A stretch of 64,000 nucleotides of DNA from Shewanella atlantica. GTDB taxonomy: Bacteria; Pseudomonadota; Gammaproteobacteria; Enterobacterales; Shewanellaceae. Of the stretch, positions 13,503 to 22,558 are shown piece by piece. The position numbers and the translations under genes were made by a program. The stretch covers positions 579,396 through 643,395 of the forward strand of contig NZ_RXNV01000002.1 of NCBI RefSeq assembly GCF_003966265.1. Reading direction: 5' to 3'. Below the pieces are notes generated by a model. It saw nothing but the letters and a program-made list of their open reading frames with translations. It had not been told where the DNA came from and did not search any database. Each line of letters starts with the position of its first letter. Within the stretch, counting starts at the first letter, position 1.

Positions 13503-13796
13503 ATGATTAATTTATTGATTTTGACTGGTGCTCTACTAAATTCGACACCAATTGCAGTACAAAATCCAGTACAAAACACACCCAATGATTTAATGAGCAA
13601 ATTTAATTCAGAACCCAACATTACCTTAGTAGATCACTGGAGCGTAGATGAAAACTTCAGTTATTCAATCAGTTCATTAACCAAGGAGATAGAGCGAGAG
13701 TTACAGAATCAATTGGCGCAGATATTCAACGCTGAAATGAATCCGGAGACGAGTAAGAGTCCGCTGGATGAGATTGCTATTTCAAACAACTATTAA
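13503..13796 (+). CDS. Hypothetical small exported protein
   Basis: 97 aa with a very good ribosome-binding site (GGAGGAG, 8 nt before the ATG). The N terminus (MINLLILTGALLNSTPIAVQ) looks like a weak signal peptide or short membrane anchor. The rest is polar, with an amphipathic, charged helix near residues 58-80. I recognise no domain. It stands alone between thrS, which is divergent, and a repeat element. Real expression is likely from the RBS; the role is unknown. Confidence 0.6.
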   Translation: MINLLILTGALLNSTPIAVQNPVQNTPNDLMSKFNSEPNITLVDHWSVDENFSYSISSLTKEIERELQNQLAQIFNAEMNPETSKSPLDEIAISNNY

Positions 13797-14235
13797 TGGT
13801 TCAACACCTGCTCAAGTTTTGTATCTGAATGATCAACCTAGTAGATGAGCAGCTTAAATTGTTGTAGATGATGACGAACAATCAGCTTCCCTTTCAAATG
13901 GGAGATATCCGAAATTTACGAACGCTGGTTTTACATCAACTGTAACTGTCCAGATGCTAATCCCCCTCACCCTTTCTTTTTATTTGCATTGTACAGTGCC
14001 AGATTTCATGACAGCTTGACAGGACTGTTAATCGGAGAGTCCTTTTTCCGTTCAAAAAAACTCATCTCATCTTCTATCTTTACACGTAACACAAGTCCTT
14101 CCCTTGCCTGACCCTATAAATAGACTGGTAAATATAATGTGTTGAAATTTGATAGCCACTTTAAACCTTTGGCATCCGGTTATGATATTCCCCTTAGGTA
14201 GGGCAGTTAAAATTGAGCTTGATGAGCCAAGCTTT

Positions 14236-14630
14236 ATACCAATTGCATTAAGTACCTGACCATTCAGCGAGAATTCAAAGCTCTTTAGGCAAGGGCTATA
14301 TTTGCTCCTGCAATATAGACATACGCCACATCCATGTGGCTATAAGATGATTGAAGCTAATAGTTATTCTCGACTCTGGCATCCTGCTTCGCCCTACCTC
14401 CTAAATCCATTTAGTCGTATATCGAAAGCATCCAGTGCAGCATAAAGAGCTTTACCCTTTGCTTTAAACATCAGTCGCACTACGTGAGTCCCTCAGGCTT
14501 CCCACTTCTGCTTTGCATTGACTTAAAAGGCCGAGTTCTACAACCAAGAGCAGCATTTCCTCATCAATGCGCCTTGAATTGAAAATCCTGAGGGGCTCTG
14601 AATTGGTTAATTATTTAATGCAATTGGTAT
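14236..14630. mobile_element. MITE-like element with 16-bp terminal inverted repeats
   Basis: A perfect 16-bp inverted repeat (ATACCAATTGCATTAA at 14236-14251 and its complement at 14615-14630) bounds 395 bp that encodes no plausible protein. The short length, lack of ORFs and perfect terminal repeats suggest a non-autonomous element mobilised by a transposase elsewhere. I could not define a target-site duplication. The 13797-14235 stretch before it holds no gene that I can see. Confidence 0.55.
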
Positions 14631-14828
14631 TAGACCCCATGGGCTATACTTAATTACAAACAAAATTTGTTTCAGAGTAAGCATAATTACTATATCTGTA
14701 TAGCAGTATCAATCGGCACAGGGAAAACTAACAGCAAAATAGCCAGACAAGTTCAATGCCTTTCAGTTATCAGGATATTTGTTGTTATACAGGTTTATCT
14801 GGAACGAAGATTGAACAGGAGGTTTAGG

Positions 14829-15029
14829 ATGAGGTATGCCACCCAAACGATTAGTTGTCCTCATTGTGGACACCATCAACATATAGACGTCGATGGTACC
14901 AGTGGTGATCAAGATTATTACGATGACTGTAGGATCTGTTGTAATCCCATCCACCTGAGAATTCATATCGATGAGGCGCGACACAAGATTGAGTTATTTA
15001 TCGACTCAGGTGATGAGCAAATCTATTAA
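14829..15029 (+). CDS. CPXCG-motif cysteine-rich protein
   Basis: 66 aa from the ATG at 14829, which has AGGAGG 8 nt upstream; a longer open frame exists but has no such signal. The sequence carries CPHCG near the N terminus and CRICC-NP further on, giving four cysteines likely to bind one zinc ion, followed by an acidic tail with DSGDEQIY. The family is widespread in gammaproteobacteria and of unknown function. It is a single-gene unit. Confidence 0.8.
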   Translation: MRYATQTISCPHCGHHQHIDVDGTSGDQDYYDDCRICCNPIHLRIHIDEARHKIELFIDSGDEQIY

Positions 15030-15154
15030 CTGCCAGCTAATTCCTTGATATGGCAGCCTGAATGACATTGAGGCTTGCTGCGGTTCGCTGGATTTCGGAC
15101 ATAAAAAAACCAGCTTTCGCTGGCTAGGTATCTCTACTATTTATATAGAAGAAA

Positions 15155-15254
15155 TGGTACAACCGAGTGGATTCGAACCACCGACCCCTACCGCCGCCGT
15201 TATTAAGAGAGGTAGTGCTCTCACCGACACAGGAAAACGTTACTTCTCGGTTTT
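15155..15254 (-). pseudogene. Expanded tRNA-Val-like unit 1
   Basis: About 100 nt. The 3' half (T arm, acceptor strand, encoded CCA) matches the intact tRNA-Val. The anticodon loop is replaced by about 18 nt and the D-arm side is longer and unrelated. No GAC anticodon loop remains, so it cannot be a normal tRNA-Val. Confidence 0.7.
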
Positions 15255-15327
15255 ACATTAATAAAATTCAGATACAAAAAAACCAGCTTTCGCTGGCTAG
15301 GTATCTCTACTATCTATATAGAAGAAA

Positions 15328-15426
15328 TGGTACAAACGAGTGGATTCGAACCCCGCCCCCTACCGCTGCCGTAATTAAGAGAGGTAGTGCTCTCACCGAC
15401 ACAGGAAAACGTTACTTATCGGTTTT
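15328..15426 (-). pseudogene. Expanded tRNA-Val-like unit 2
   Basis: About 99 nt and a near copy of unit 1 one repeat period away. Changes in the 3' acceptor strand break the pairing with the 5' strand, so it is more decayed than unit 1. Confidence 0.7.
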
Positions 15427-15499
15427 ACATTAATAAAATTCAGATACAAAAAAACCAGCTTTCGCTGGCTAGGTATCTCTACTATCTATATAGAAGAAA

Positions 15500-15576
15500 T
15501 GGTACAACCGAGTGGATTCGAACCACCGACCCCTACCATGTCAAGGTAGTGCTCTAACCAACTGAGCTACGGTTGT
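15500..15576 (-). tRNA. tRNA-Val (GAC), copy 1
   Basis: 77 nt with complete cloverleaf: acceptor ACAACCG with CGGTTGT, anticodon stem CTACC/GGTAG around TTGACAT (anticodon GAC), T arm with GTTCGAAT, and encoded CCA. Minus-strand array member, followed by the terminator at 15448-15470. Confidence 0.95.
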
Positions 15577-15594
15577 ATTACTCTTTTTAAAGAG

Positions 15595-15671
<77 letters not shown>

Positions 15672-15718
15672 TCCGTATAACGCTTAAGTGATAACATTTT
15701 AATTCAGTCATCAAGAAT

Positions 15719-15733
15719 TTGTTGCGAGAGCTG
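15719..15733 (-). pseudogene. tRNA-fMet-like 3' fragment
   Basis: Only the 3' acceptor strand of an fMet-like unit (TTGTTGCGAGAGCTG on the plus strand) survives before the sequence jumps to the spacer of the next tRNA-Val. It looks like a scar of unequal recombination. Confidence 0.5.
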
Positions 15734-15774
15734 CTTTACTACTAATAACTGTTTTTATTCTGTTATAAAAGAAA

Positions 15775-15851
15775 TGGTACAACCGAGTGGATTCGAACCA
15801 CCGACCCCTACCATGTCAAGGTAGTGCTCTAACCAACTGAGCTACGGTTGT
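15775..15851 (-). tRNA. tRNA-Val (GAC), copy 2
   Basis: 77 nt, identical in sequence to copy 1 as far as I can read, with the GAC anticodon and encoded CCA. Confidence 0.95.
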
Positions 15852-15853
15852 AT

Positions 15854-15930
<77 letters not shown>

Positions 15931-15968
15931 ACATATTAATTGATGTTTCGATTCTTCAATAAAAGAAT

Positions 15969-16072
15969 TGGTTGCGGGAGCCGGATTACTTTTATAAAAG
16001 CAGGGCAACGACCTTCGCCTTGTTCTTATAAAGAGTTGAGTCCGAGTAGCTTTTACACTGCTCCATCCCGCG
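15969..16072 (-). pseudogene. Expanded tRNA-fMet-like unit 1
   Basis: 104 nt instead of 77. The acceptor stem and encoded CCA are intact, but the anticodon arm is enlarged around CTCAACTCTTTATAAGAAC, and the T arm has lost GTTCAAAT and gained a CTTTTATAAAAG palindrome. It cannot be a standard initiator tRNA. Confidence 0.75.
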
Positions 16073-16119
16073 TCCGTATAACGCTTAAATGATAACATTT
16101 TAATTCAGTCATCAAGAAC

Positions 16120-16223
16120 TTGTTGCGAGAGCTGGATTACTTTTATAAAAGCATGGCAACGACTTTCGCCTTGTTCTTATAAAGAGTTGAGTCCGAGTAG
16201 CTTTTACACTGCTCCATCTCGCG
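16120..16223 (-). pseudogene. Expanded tRNA-fMet-like unit 2 (compensated acceptor stem)
   Basis: 104 nt with the same insertions as unit 1. Position 5 of the acceptor stem changed from G-C to A-U on both strands (CGCGAGA with TCTCGCA), so pairing is kept. The 3' end reads CAA in place of CCA. Confidence 0.75.
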
Positions 16224-16261
16224 ACATATTAATTGATGTTTCGATTCTTCAATAAAAGAAT

Positions 16262-16338
<77 letters not shown>

Positions 16339-16376
16339 ACATATTAATTGATATTTAGATTCTTCAATAAAAGAAT

Positions 16377-16480
16377 TGGTTGCGATAGCCGGATTACTTT
16401 TATAAAAGCAGGGCAACGACCTTCGCCTTGTTCTTATAAAGAGTTGAGTCCGAGTAGCTTTTACACTGCTCCATCTCGCT
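16377..16480 (-). pseudogene. Expanded tRNA-fMet-like unit 3
   Basis: 104 nt with the standard insertions. The acceptor strands (AGCGAGA with TATCGCA) have mismatches, so the stem is weakened, but CCA is still encoded. Confidence 0.7.
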
Positions 16481-16529
16481 TCCGTATAACGCTTTAGTAA
16501 TAACTGTTTTTATTCTGTTATTAAAGAAA

Positions 16530-16606
16530 TGGTACAACCGAGTGGATTCGAACCACCGACCCCTACCATGTCAAGGTAGTGCTCTAACCAACTGAGCTAC
16601 GGTTGT
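16530..16606 (-). tRNA. tRNA-Val (GAC), copy 3
   Basis: 77 nt, full cloverleaf with GAC anticodon and encoded CCA, identical to the other two copies in my reading. Confidence 0.95.
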
Positions 16607-16608
16607 AT

Positions 16609-16685
<77 letters not shown>

Positions 16686-16722
16686 ACATATAATTGATGT
16701 TTCGATTCTTCAATAAAAGAAT

Positions 16723-16799
<77 letters not shown>

Positions 16800-16836
16800 A
16801 CATATAATTGATGTTTCGATTCTTCAATAAAAGAAT

Positions 16837-16913
<77 letters not shown>

Positions 16914-16951
16914 ACATATTAATTGATATTTCGATTCTTCAATAAAAGAAT

Positions 16952-17055
16952 TGGTTGCGATAGCCGGATTACTTTTATAAAAGCAGGGCAACGACCTTCG
17001 CCTTGTTCTTATAAAGAGTTGAGTCCGAGTAGCTTTTACACTGCTCCATCCCGCG
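16952..17055 (-). pseudogene. Expanded tRNA-fMet-like unit 4
   Basis: 104 nt. The 5' strand is the normal CGCGGGA but the 3' strand is TATCGCA, so the acceptor stem is mismatched. The internal insertions match the other units. Confidence 0.7.
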
Positions 17056-17102
17056 TCCGTATAACGCTTAAATGATAACATTTTAATTCAGTCATCAAGA
17101 AC

Positions 17103-17206
17103 TTGTTGCGAGAGCTGGATTACTTTTATAAAAGCATGGCAACGACCTTCGCCTTGTTCTTATAAAGAGTTGAGTCCGAGTAGCTTTTATACTGCTCCAT
17201 CCCGCG
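17103..17206 (-). pseudogene. Expanded tRNA-fMet-like unit 5
   Basis: 104 nt. CGCGGGA pairs with TCTCGCA through a G-U wobble at position 5, and the 3' end is CAA. It is an intermediate between units 1 and 2. Confidence 0.7.
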
Positions 17207-17250
17207 ACTGTTTACTACTAATAACTGTTTTAATTCTGTTATAAAAGAAT

Positions 17251-17327
<77 letters not shown>

Positions 17328-17374
17328 TCCGTATAACGCTTAAGTGATAACATTTTAATTCAGTCATCAAGAAC

Positions 17375-17479
17375 TTGTTGCGATAGCCGGATTACTTTCT
17401 ATAAGAACTTGGCAACGACCTTCGCCTTGCTTTTATAAAGAGTTGAGTCCGAGTAGCTTTTACTCTGCCCCATTCCGCA
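17375..17479 (-). pseudogene. Expanded tRNA-fMet-like unit 6 (most decayed)
   Basis: About 105 nt. It shares the insertions but has further changes in the T-arm palindrome (CTTTCTATAAGAACTT), the anticodon-side stretch and the 5' acceptor strand. It is the first unit after the promoter. Confidence 0.65.
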
Positions 17480-17523
17480 TTCGCTTACTGTGTCCGTTTG
17501 GCTGTTGCCTTGGAACGAGCGCT

Positions 17524-17551
17524 ATAATACGGGATACAGTTATGGTTGCAA
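17524..17551 (-). promoter_or_regulatory. Promoter of the tRNA array
   Basis: On the minus strand TTGCAA (17551-17546) and TATTAT (17529-17524) are spaced by 16 bp, close to sigma-70 consensus. The -10 box is followed by a GC-rich discriminator (AGCGCTCG), usual for stable RNA genes under stringent control. It lies 45 bp upstream of the first tRNA-like unit. Confidence 0.65.
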
Positions 17552-17665
17552 GTAAAAAAGCGTTTTTTATGGTTAAGTGTAGATTTGATGTGCAACTTGC
17601 TCTTTTATACGACATATATGATGAGGATCCTCTTGAACCCTCATCAAATTCGTTGAATTACCGCG

Positions 17666-19042
17666 CTACTTAGCGGCGCTATCGGTGAGAATTTGCTTTA
17701 ATTTACCTGATTTTTGAATGTACCTTAACCTGAGTGCAAATAACACTGCCGCGCTGGTCAAGCCGGCGATCAACCCAATCCAAAAACCGTGAGCCCCCAT
17801 AGAAGGTACGATTAAATCGGTTCTGGCAAGTACATAACCTAATACCATTCCGATAGCCCAATATGAAACGAGAGTAATATAAAGAGCACTACGCGTGTCT
17901 TTATAGCCTCGTAGTGCACCTGCAGCGACAACCTGTACCGAATCTGACAGCTGATAAAGTGCGGCTAAAAACATTAGGCTGCCAGCTAAAGCCACCACCT
18001 CAGGATTATCATTATACAGATATGCAATTTCAGTTCTGAACAAGACCGTAACGATTGCCGTAATAATTGCCAGTGTGAATGAGAGGCTGAGTCCAACTTT
18101 CGTTATGAGCTTAGATATATGAGCCTTATCTTGGCCCAGGTAATAACCGACACGAATAGATACTGCGATACCAATAGATAGCGGTAACATGAATACAATT
18201 GACGAGAAATTAAGTGCAATTTGATGTCCGGCAACTACATTGGCACCAAGTGGCGCAAGTAGCAATGCGATAACTGCAAACAGGCTTACCTCGAAAAATA
18301 GTGCCATCGCAATTGGAAACCCATGCTTGGTCATATCCCACATCGTTTTCCAATCTGGTTTGTGGAAAGATTTGAACGGTGCTAATTCTGCAAACTTTTT
18401 ATGAAATTGCATATAAATAATCATGGCAATGAACATTGCCCAAAAAACCAATGCCGTTGCGACACCACATCCAGCTCCGCCCATTGCCGGCATTCCGAAG
18501 TGACCATAAATAAAGATGTAGTTAGCGGGAATATTCACAGCCAATCCAACAAACCCTATAACCATAGTAGGTAAAGTATAAGAGATCCCTTCACTGCAAC
18601 CTCTGAGCACCTGATAAAGCACGAAAGCCGGCACTCCCCAAGCGAACCCATTAAGGTAACCGGTACTCAATCTGGCGAGTTCCGGTTCTAATTCCATCAT
18701 GGTAAAGATATTTTGTGCAAAAGTGAGAAACACGATCACACCTATACTGCCTATTATGGCAATATATCCAGCCTGATGAGCGAGTGGTTGAATCGCTTTC
18801 TGGTTATTTGCGCCATGCTGGTGAGCAAAAACCGGAGTAAATGCCATCAACAGGCCTTGTACAAATAGCAGTGCAGGAAGCCACAGACTGGTTCCGACGG
18901 CAACGGCCGCCATATCTACCGCGCTGACACGGCCAGCCATTACGGTATCGATGAAGCCCATCATGGTTTGTGTGACCTGGGCGATAAGAACAGGTAGTGC
19001 AAGTTGCACTAAACGTTTGGCTTGAAAGCCGAATTGATTCAT
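17666..19042 (-). CDS. norM: MATE-family multidrug efflux pump (NorM type)
   Basis: A cation-coupled exporter of 458 aa with twelve hydrophobic segments in two similar halves. Seen are the N-terminal QTMMGFIDTVMAGRVSAVDMAAVAVG stretch (quoted in parts: QTMMGFIDTVMAG) and the paired SIGIAVSIRVGYYLGQ in the second half, both typical of NorM/MdtK. It is divergent from ribE with 32 bp between the starts, an arrangement also seen in other gammaproteobacteria. The substrate cannot be told from sequence. Confidence 0.92.
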   Translation of the reverse strand: MNQFGFQAKRLVQLALPVLIAQVTQTMMGFIDTVMAGRVSAVDMAAVAVGTSLWLPALLFVQGLLMAFTPVFAHQHGANNQKAIQPLAHQAGYIAIIGSIGVIVFLTFAQNIFTMMELEPELARLSTGYLNGFAWGVPAFVLYQVLRGCSEGISYTLPTMVIGFVGLAVNIPANYIFIYGHFGMPAMGGAGCGVATALVFWAMFIAMIIYMQFHKKFAELAPFKSFHKPDWKTMWDMTKHGFPIAMALFFEVSLFAVIALLLAPLGANVVAGHQIALNFSSIVFMLPLSIGIAVSIRVGYYLGQDKAHISKLITKVGLSLSFTLAIITAIVTVLFRTEIAYLYNDNPEVVALAGSLMFLAALYQLSDSVQVVAAGALRGYKDTRSALYITLVSYWAIGMVLGYVLARTDLIVPSMGAHGFWIGLIAGLTSAAVLFALRLRYIQKSGKLKQILTDSAAK

Positions 19043-19074
19043 GAAAACTGCCTTTAATGCAAATGAGAGAAATT

Positions 19075-19686
19075 ATGTTTACAGGTATAGTTCAAGCCAC
19101 GTGCGAAGTGGTTGCGATAAATAAGAAAGATGGCTTAAATACGCTTGAGATCGCTATGGAACCCGAGTTACGTGAGGGGCTCATAACAGGCGCGAGTGTT
19201 GCGAACAACGGTGTCTGTTTAACGGTTACACGAATTGAAGATGATAGGGTGTTTTTCGATGTAATGGAAGAGACTTTGAGTGTGACCAACCTCTCAAATT
19301 TAACTCTTGGTTCGAAGGTGAATATAGAGCGCTCTTTAACCTTCGGCAGTGAAATTGGCGGTCATATTTTATCGGGCCATGTACATACCCAGGCTCGTAT
19401 ACTCGAAGTGAGTAATACCGATAGTCATTATGATATAAAACTGGGGGTTGACTCCAAATGGATGAACTACATTCTCTATAAAGGATTCGTCGGCGTTAAT
19501 GGTTGCAGTTTAACTGTTGGTGAAGTAACCGATAGTAGTTTCATGTTGCACCTGATCCCTGAAACACTAAAACTAACTAACCTGGACCAGGCTAAGGTCG
19601 GGGAGCCCTTGAACATCGAGATAGATAGTCAAACTCAGGCTATTGTCGACACCGTTGAGCGTGTACTCGCCAAACGTGCAATGTAG
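19075..19686 (+). CDS. ribE: Riboflavin synthase, alpha subunit
   Basis: Catalyses dismutation of two 6,7-dimethyl-8-ribityllumazine molecules to riboflavin. It has two lumazine-binding domains: MFTGIV at the N terminus, the first NGVCLTV, and in the second half the matching NGCSLTV. The frame opens 18 bp upstream, but family members begin with MFTGIV, so the ATG at 19075 is taken (203 aa). No FMN riboswitch fits in the 32-bp gap to norM. Confidence 0.95.
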   Translation: MFTGIVQATCEVVAINKKDGLNTLEIAMEPELREGLITGASVANNGVCLTVTRIEDDRVFFDVMEETLSVTNLSNLTLGSKVNIERSLTFGSEIGGHILSGHVHTQARILEVSNTDSHYDIKLGVDSKWMNYILYKGFVGVNGCSLTVGEVTDSSFMLHLIPETLKLTNLDQAKVGEPLNIEIDSQTQAIVDTVERVLAKRAM

Positions 19687-19938
19687 AAGACATATTTGCG
19701 ATGAATGCATAATTGCTTAATGTTTTAACTGGTTAGCGCAGTTTCAGAAATACCAAAACTCGCCAGACATTAGGAGTGTTTTGGTATTTTGGTATTTTGG
19801 CTGCCAGTTTCAGTGTTGAATGACTTTGAAAGAGAGCACTTCTCCCTCACTCATTAGCCTAACTTAGCCTAACTTAGCCTGGAAAAAGACAACCAAAAAT
19901 CTTAGTAGAACTACTTTATTATACTAATAGGCGTATGC

Positions 19939-20439
19939 CTATTTACCCCAGGGATTTTTAGGATCTTGCGACGGTGCAGGTCGATTATCATTCGAACGAC
20001 GATTCTGAGCATAAGAATCTTGTGCTCTTGGCTTATCACTGCCGTAACGTGGTCGACCGCCCTTATTCTGTTTCATCGCTTCATAATCTGCGGTAGCCTT
20101 AGCTCGCATCTCAGCAATAAGTTCAATAGTTAACTCTTGAGGTTTGCGGGGCACAATACCATCTTCAAAACCACGTTCACGTGGCTTAAGCTCAAACTGA
20201 GCGGCACTGCCTTTAGGCATACGCTTAAAACGATAGAGATAGAAAGCTTCTACACGTTCCCTCGCCCACTCGGTCTTTTTCAGAAACTTAAGGCAGGCAG
20301 CCATGTTTGGATTGGTGTTAAAACACTCTAAACGCAATGCCGCGTATAAAATCTTCCAATCGTAAAAATCGACTAACTCAGTGACCATGGTCTCGAGGTT
20401 TAGACCGTGTAATGGGTTGTTCTGTTGCTGTTCAATCAT
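19939..20439 (-). CDS. VF530 family DNA-binding protein
   Basis: 166 aa. The N-terminal domain (NPLHGLNLETMVTELVDFYDW ... PNMAACLKFLKKTEWARERVEAFYLYRF) matches the VF530/DUF2132 fold, described as double-stranded-DNA binding. The C-terminal 60 residues are basic, low-complexity and probably disordered (KGGRPRYGSDKPRAQDSYAQ). It is a single gene divergent from the ABC-F gene. The 250 bp between it and ribE hold only short tandem motifs (TATTTTGG and AGCCTAACTT). Confidence 0.8.
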   Translation of the reverse strand: MIEQQQNNPLHGLNLETMVTELVDFYDWKILYAALRLECFNTNPNMAACLKFLKKTEWARERVEAFYLYRFKRMPKGSAAQFELKPRERGFEDGIVPRKPQELTIELIAEMRAKATADYEAMKQNKGGRPRYGSDKPRAQDSYAQNRRSNDNRPAPSQDPKNPWGK

Positions 20440-20761
20440 GGGACGTCCAAATACTGCAGGTAATGTCTATAAAAAATGTCAGCATTCACCGGGTGAATAA
20501 CTGGACCACCGAAATCATGTGGTCTGATCTATGATGTTATAATAACAATAAATCCTGGTATTCACCCACTCAAAAATTAAAATTCTGCCCGTTATTATTA
20601 TCTTCCTGCAAGATAACTGCGTTTAGCTGTGGTCATTACTCGACATACAGCTAGCTATATCTGTATAATCCGCGGCTGTTTTACCCACGTAAACGCACTT
20701 CCTATTTGGGCAGGCTTTGTTTTTGCGAAGTTCCAAATACTTAACTTTTCAGGATACTCAA
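20440..20761. other. Divergent intergenic region
   Basis: 322 bp between the VF530 gene and the ABC-F gene. It must hold both promoters. I see no RNA gene, repeat or convincing operator. Confidence 0.5.
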
Positions 20762-22372
20762 TTGATTTCTACCGCAAACATCACCATGCAGTTTGGCCCC
20801 GAGCCATTGTTTGAAAATATTTCCGCAAAATTTGGTAACGGTAACCGTTATGGTTTAATCGGCGCAAACGGCTGTGGAAAATCAACCTTCATGAAGATCC
20901 TCAGCGGTGAACTCGCTCCGACATCGGGTAATGTTTCAATTACACCCGGTCAAAAAGTCGGTACCTTGAGTCAGGATCAATTTGCCTTTGAAGAGTACAG
21001 CGTGATTGACGCCGTTATTCAGGGTGATGCCAAGTTATGGGAAGTAAAGCAAGAGCGTGAACGCATCTATTCTCTGCCAGAGATGAGTGAAGCAGATGGC
21101 ATGAAGGTTGGTGAGCTTGAAAGCGAATTTGCCGAAATGGACGGCTACAGCGCCGAAAGTCGTGCGGGTGAGATTTTACTCGAAGCCGGTATCGATGAAG
21201 AGTTTCATTTTGGCCTGATGAGCCAGGTCGCACCAGGCTGGAAGCTGCGAGTTTTACTGGCACAGGCACTATTCTCAAACCCTGATATCCTGCTGCTCGA
21301 TGAGCCTACCAACAACCTGGACATTCATACCATTAACTGGTTGGCCGGTGAGCTAAACAAGCGTAAGTGCACCATGATCATCATCTCCCACGACAGACAC
21401 TTCTTAAACACTGTTTGTACGCATATGGCAGATATTGATTACGGTGAATTACGGATCTACCCGGGTAACTATGAGTACTTTATGGAAGCCGCAGCGTTAA
21501 TCCAAGAGCAGCTACTCGCCGGTAATGCGAAGAAGAGTGCCGAGATGAACGAACTACAAGACTTCGTTAACCGCTTCGGTGCCAACGCATCTAAAGCGAA
21601 ACAAGCCAGTTCTCGTGCCAAGAAACTCGAAAAAATCTCCCTCGATGAAGTTAAGTCATCGAGCCGCATGACGCCATCACTTAGATTCGATGATGGTAAG
21701 AAAATGCATCGCCAGGCGTTGGTATTGGAAGACGTAGGTCATGGCTTCGATGGCGAAATCTTATTCGAAGGTGGTGAGCTTATTCTCGAGGCCGGTGCAA
21801 AACTTGCTGTTATCGGTGAGAACGGTGTCGGCAAATCAACTTTCCTGCGCTGTTTGGTGAATGAGTTACAAAACAACCAAGGTGTGATCAAGTGGTCTGA
21901 AAATGCATCAATCGGCTATTGTCCACAGGACAGCAGCAAAGATTTTGACAACGATCTGAACCTATTCGACTGGATGTCACAGTGGCGCACTCCTAAGCAT
22001 AACGACTTAATGGTCCGTGGTATGTTAGGCCGCCTCTTGTTCACAGAAGATGACGCCAACAAGAAAGTCAAAAACTGCTCGGGTGGTGAGAAGAACCGTC
22101 TGTTATTCGGCAAGTTAATGATGATGGACATCAACGTACTGGTGATGGATGAGCCAACTAACCACATGGACATGGAAGCGATTGAAGCGTTAAACAACGC
22201 GCTGAAAACGTACCAGGGTACGCTTATCTTCGTCAGCCACGACCGTGAGTTTGTTTCATCGCTGGCTACGCGTATTATTGATGTGAAGGATAAGCAACTG
22301 GTCAACTTCCAGGGTACCTTCAATGAGTACATGGCAAGCCAGCAAGAGATGAATGCGAGAAAAATGGCCTAA
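20762..22372 (+). CDS. ybiT: ABC-F family ATPase (YbiT-like)
   Basis: A cytoplasmic protein with two ABC ATPase domains and no membrane part; ABC-F proteins act on the ribosome E site. Walker A motifs are GANGCGKST and GENGVGKST, Walker B with [11 protein letters not shown] and [11 protein letters not shown], and signatures in each half (the second is CSGGEKNR). The N terminus aligns with YbiT from [11 protein letters not shown], so I use the TTG at 20762, which has AGGA 7 nt before it; the track's longer frame is not supported. 536 aa. Confidence 0.9.
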   Translation: MISTANITMQFGPEPLFENISAKFGNGNRYGLIGANGCGKSTFMKILSGELAPTSGNVSITPGQKVGTLSQDQFAFEEYSVIDAVIQGDAKLWEVKQERERIYSLPEMSEADGMKVGELESEFAEMDGYSAESRAGEILLEAGIDEEFHFGLMSQVAPGWKLRVLLAQALFSNPDILLLDEPTNNLDIHTINWLAGELNKRKCTMIIISHDRHFLNTVCTHMADIDYGELRIYPGNYEYFMEAAALIQEQLLAGNAKKSAEMNELQDFVNRFGANASKAKQASSRAKKLEKISLDEVKSSSRMTPSLRFDDGKKMHRQALVLEDVGHGFDGEILFEGGELILEAGAKLAVIGENGVGKSTFLRCLVNELQNNQGVIKWSENASIGYCPQDSSKDFDNDLNLFDWMSQWRTPKHNDLMVRGMLGRLLFTEDDANKKVKNCSGGEKNRLLFGKLMMMDINVLVMDEPTNHMDMEAIEALNNALKTYQGTLIFVSHDREFVSSLATRIIDVKDKQLVNFQGTFNEYMASQQEMNARKMA

Positions 22373-22424
22373 CTGAACAGTAGCCATACCTTGATCTGAT
22401 CCGCTACAAAGATAACATCTAAGT

Positions 22425-22474
22425 AAGCTGTCATCATCTGTTCCATAGAGTACAGATGAATGACAGCTTTTCTA
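22425..22474 (+). terminator. Rho-independent terminator of the ABC-F gene
   Basis: A long imperfect stem (AAGCTGTCAT-CATCTGT with its complement, one-base bulge) ends in TTTTCTATTTT, about 53 nt after the stop. Confidence 0.75.
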
Positions 22475-22558
22475 TTTTAGCTGTTTGTACTTATCGCTTA
22501 CCTTTCCTTGAGGCTCAGTGTGTTCCTCCCAGTAACAGAGAACAATGTAACTCACATC

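Larger units (their letters stand above)
15103..15470 (-). repeat. Tandem 173-bp repeat with three identical terminators
   Basis: Three copies of a Rho-independent terminator (GCCAGC-GAAA-GCTGGT plus U7 on the minus strand) lie at 15103-15125, 15276-15298 and 15448-15470, 172-173 bp apart. The intervening sequence is also repeated and contains a tRNA-Val-like unit in each copy. The terminators lie at the downstream end of the minus-strand tRNA array, so transcription would meet the one at 15470 first. Confidence 0.85.
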
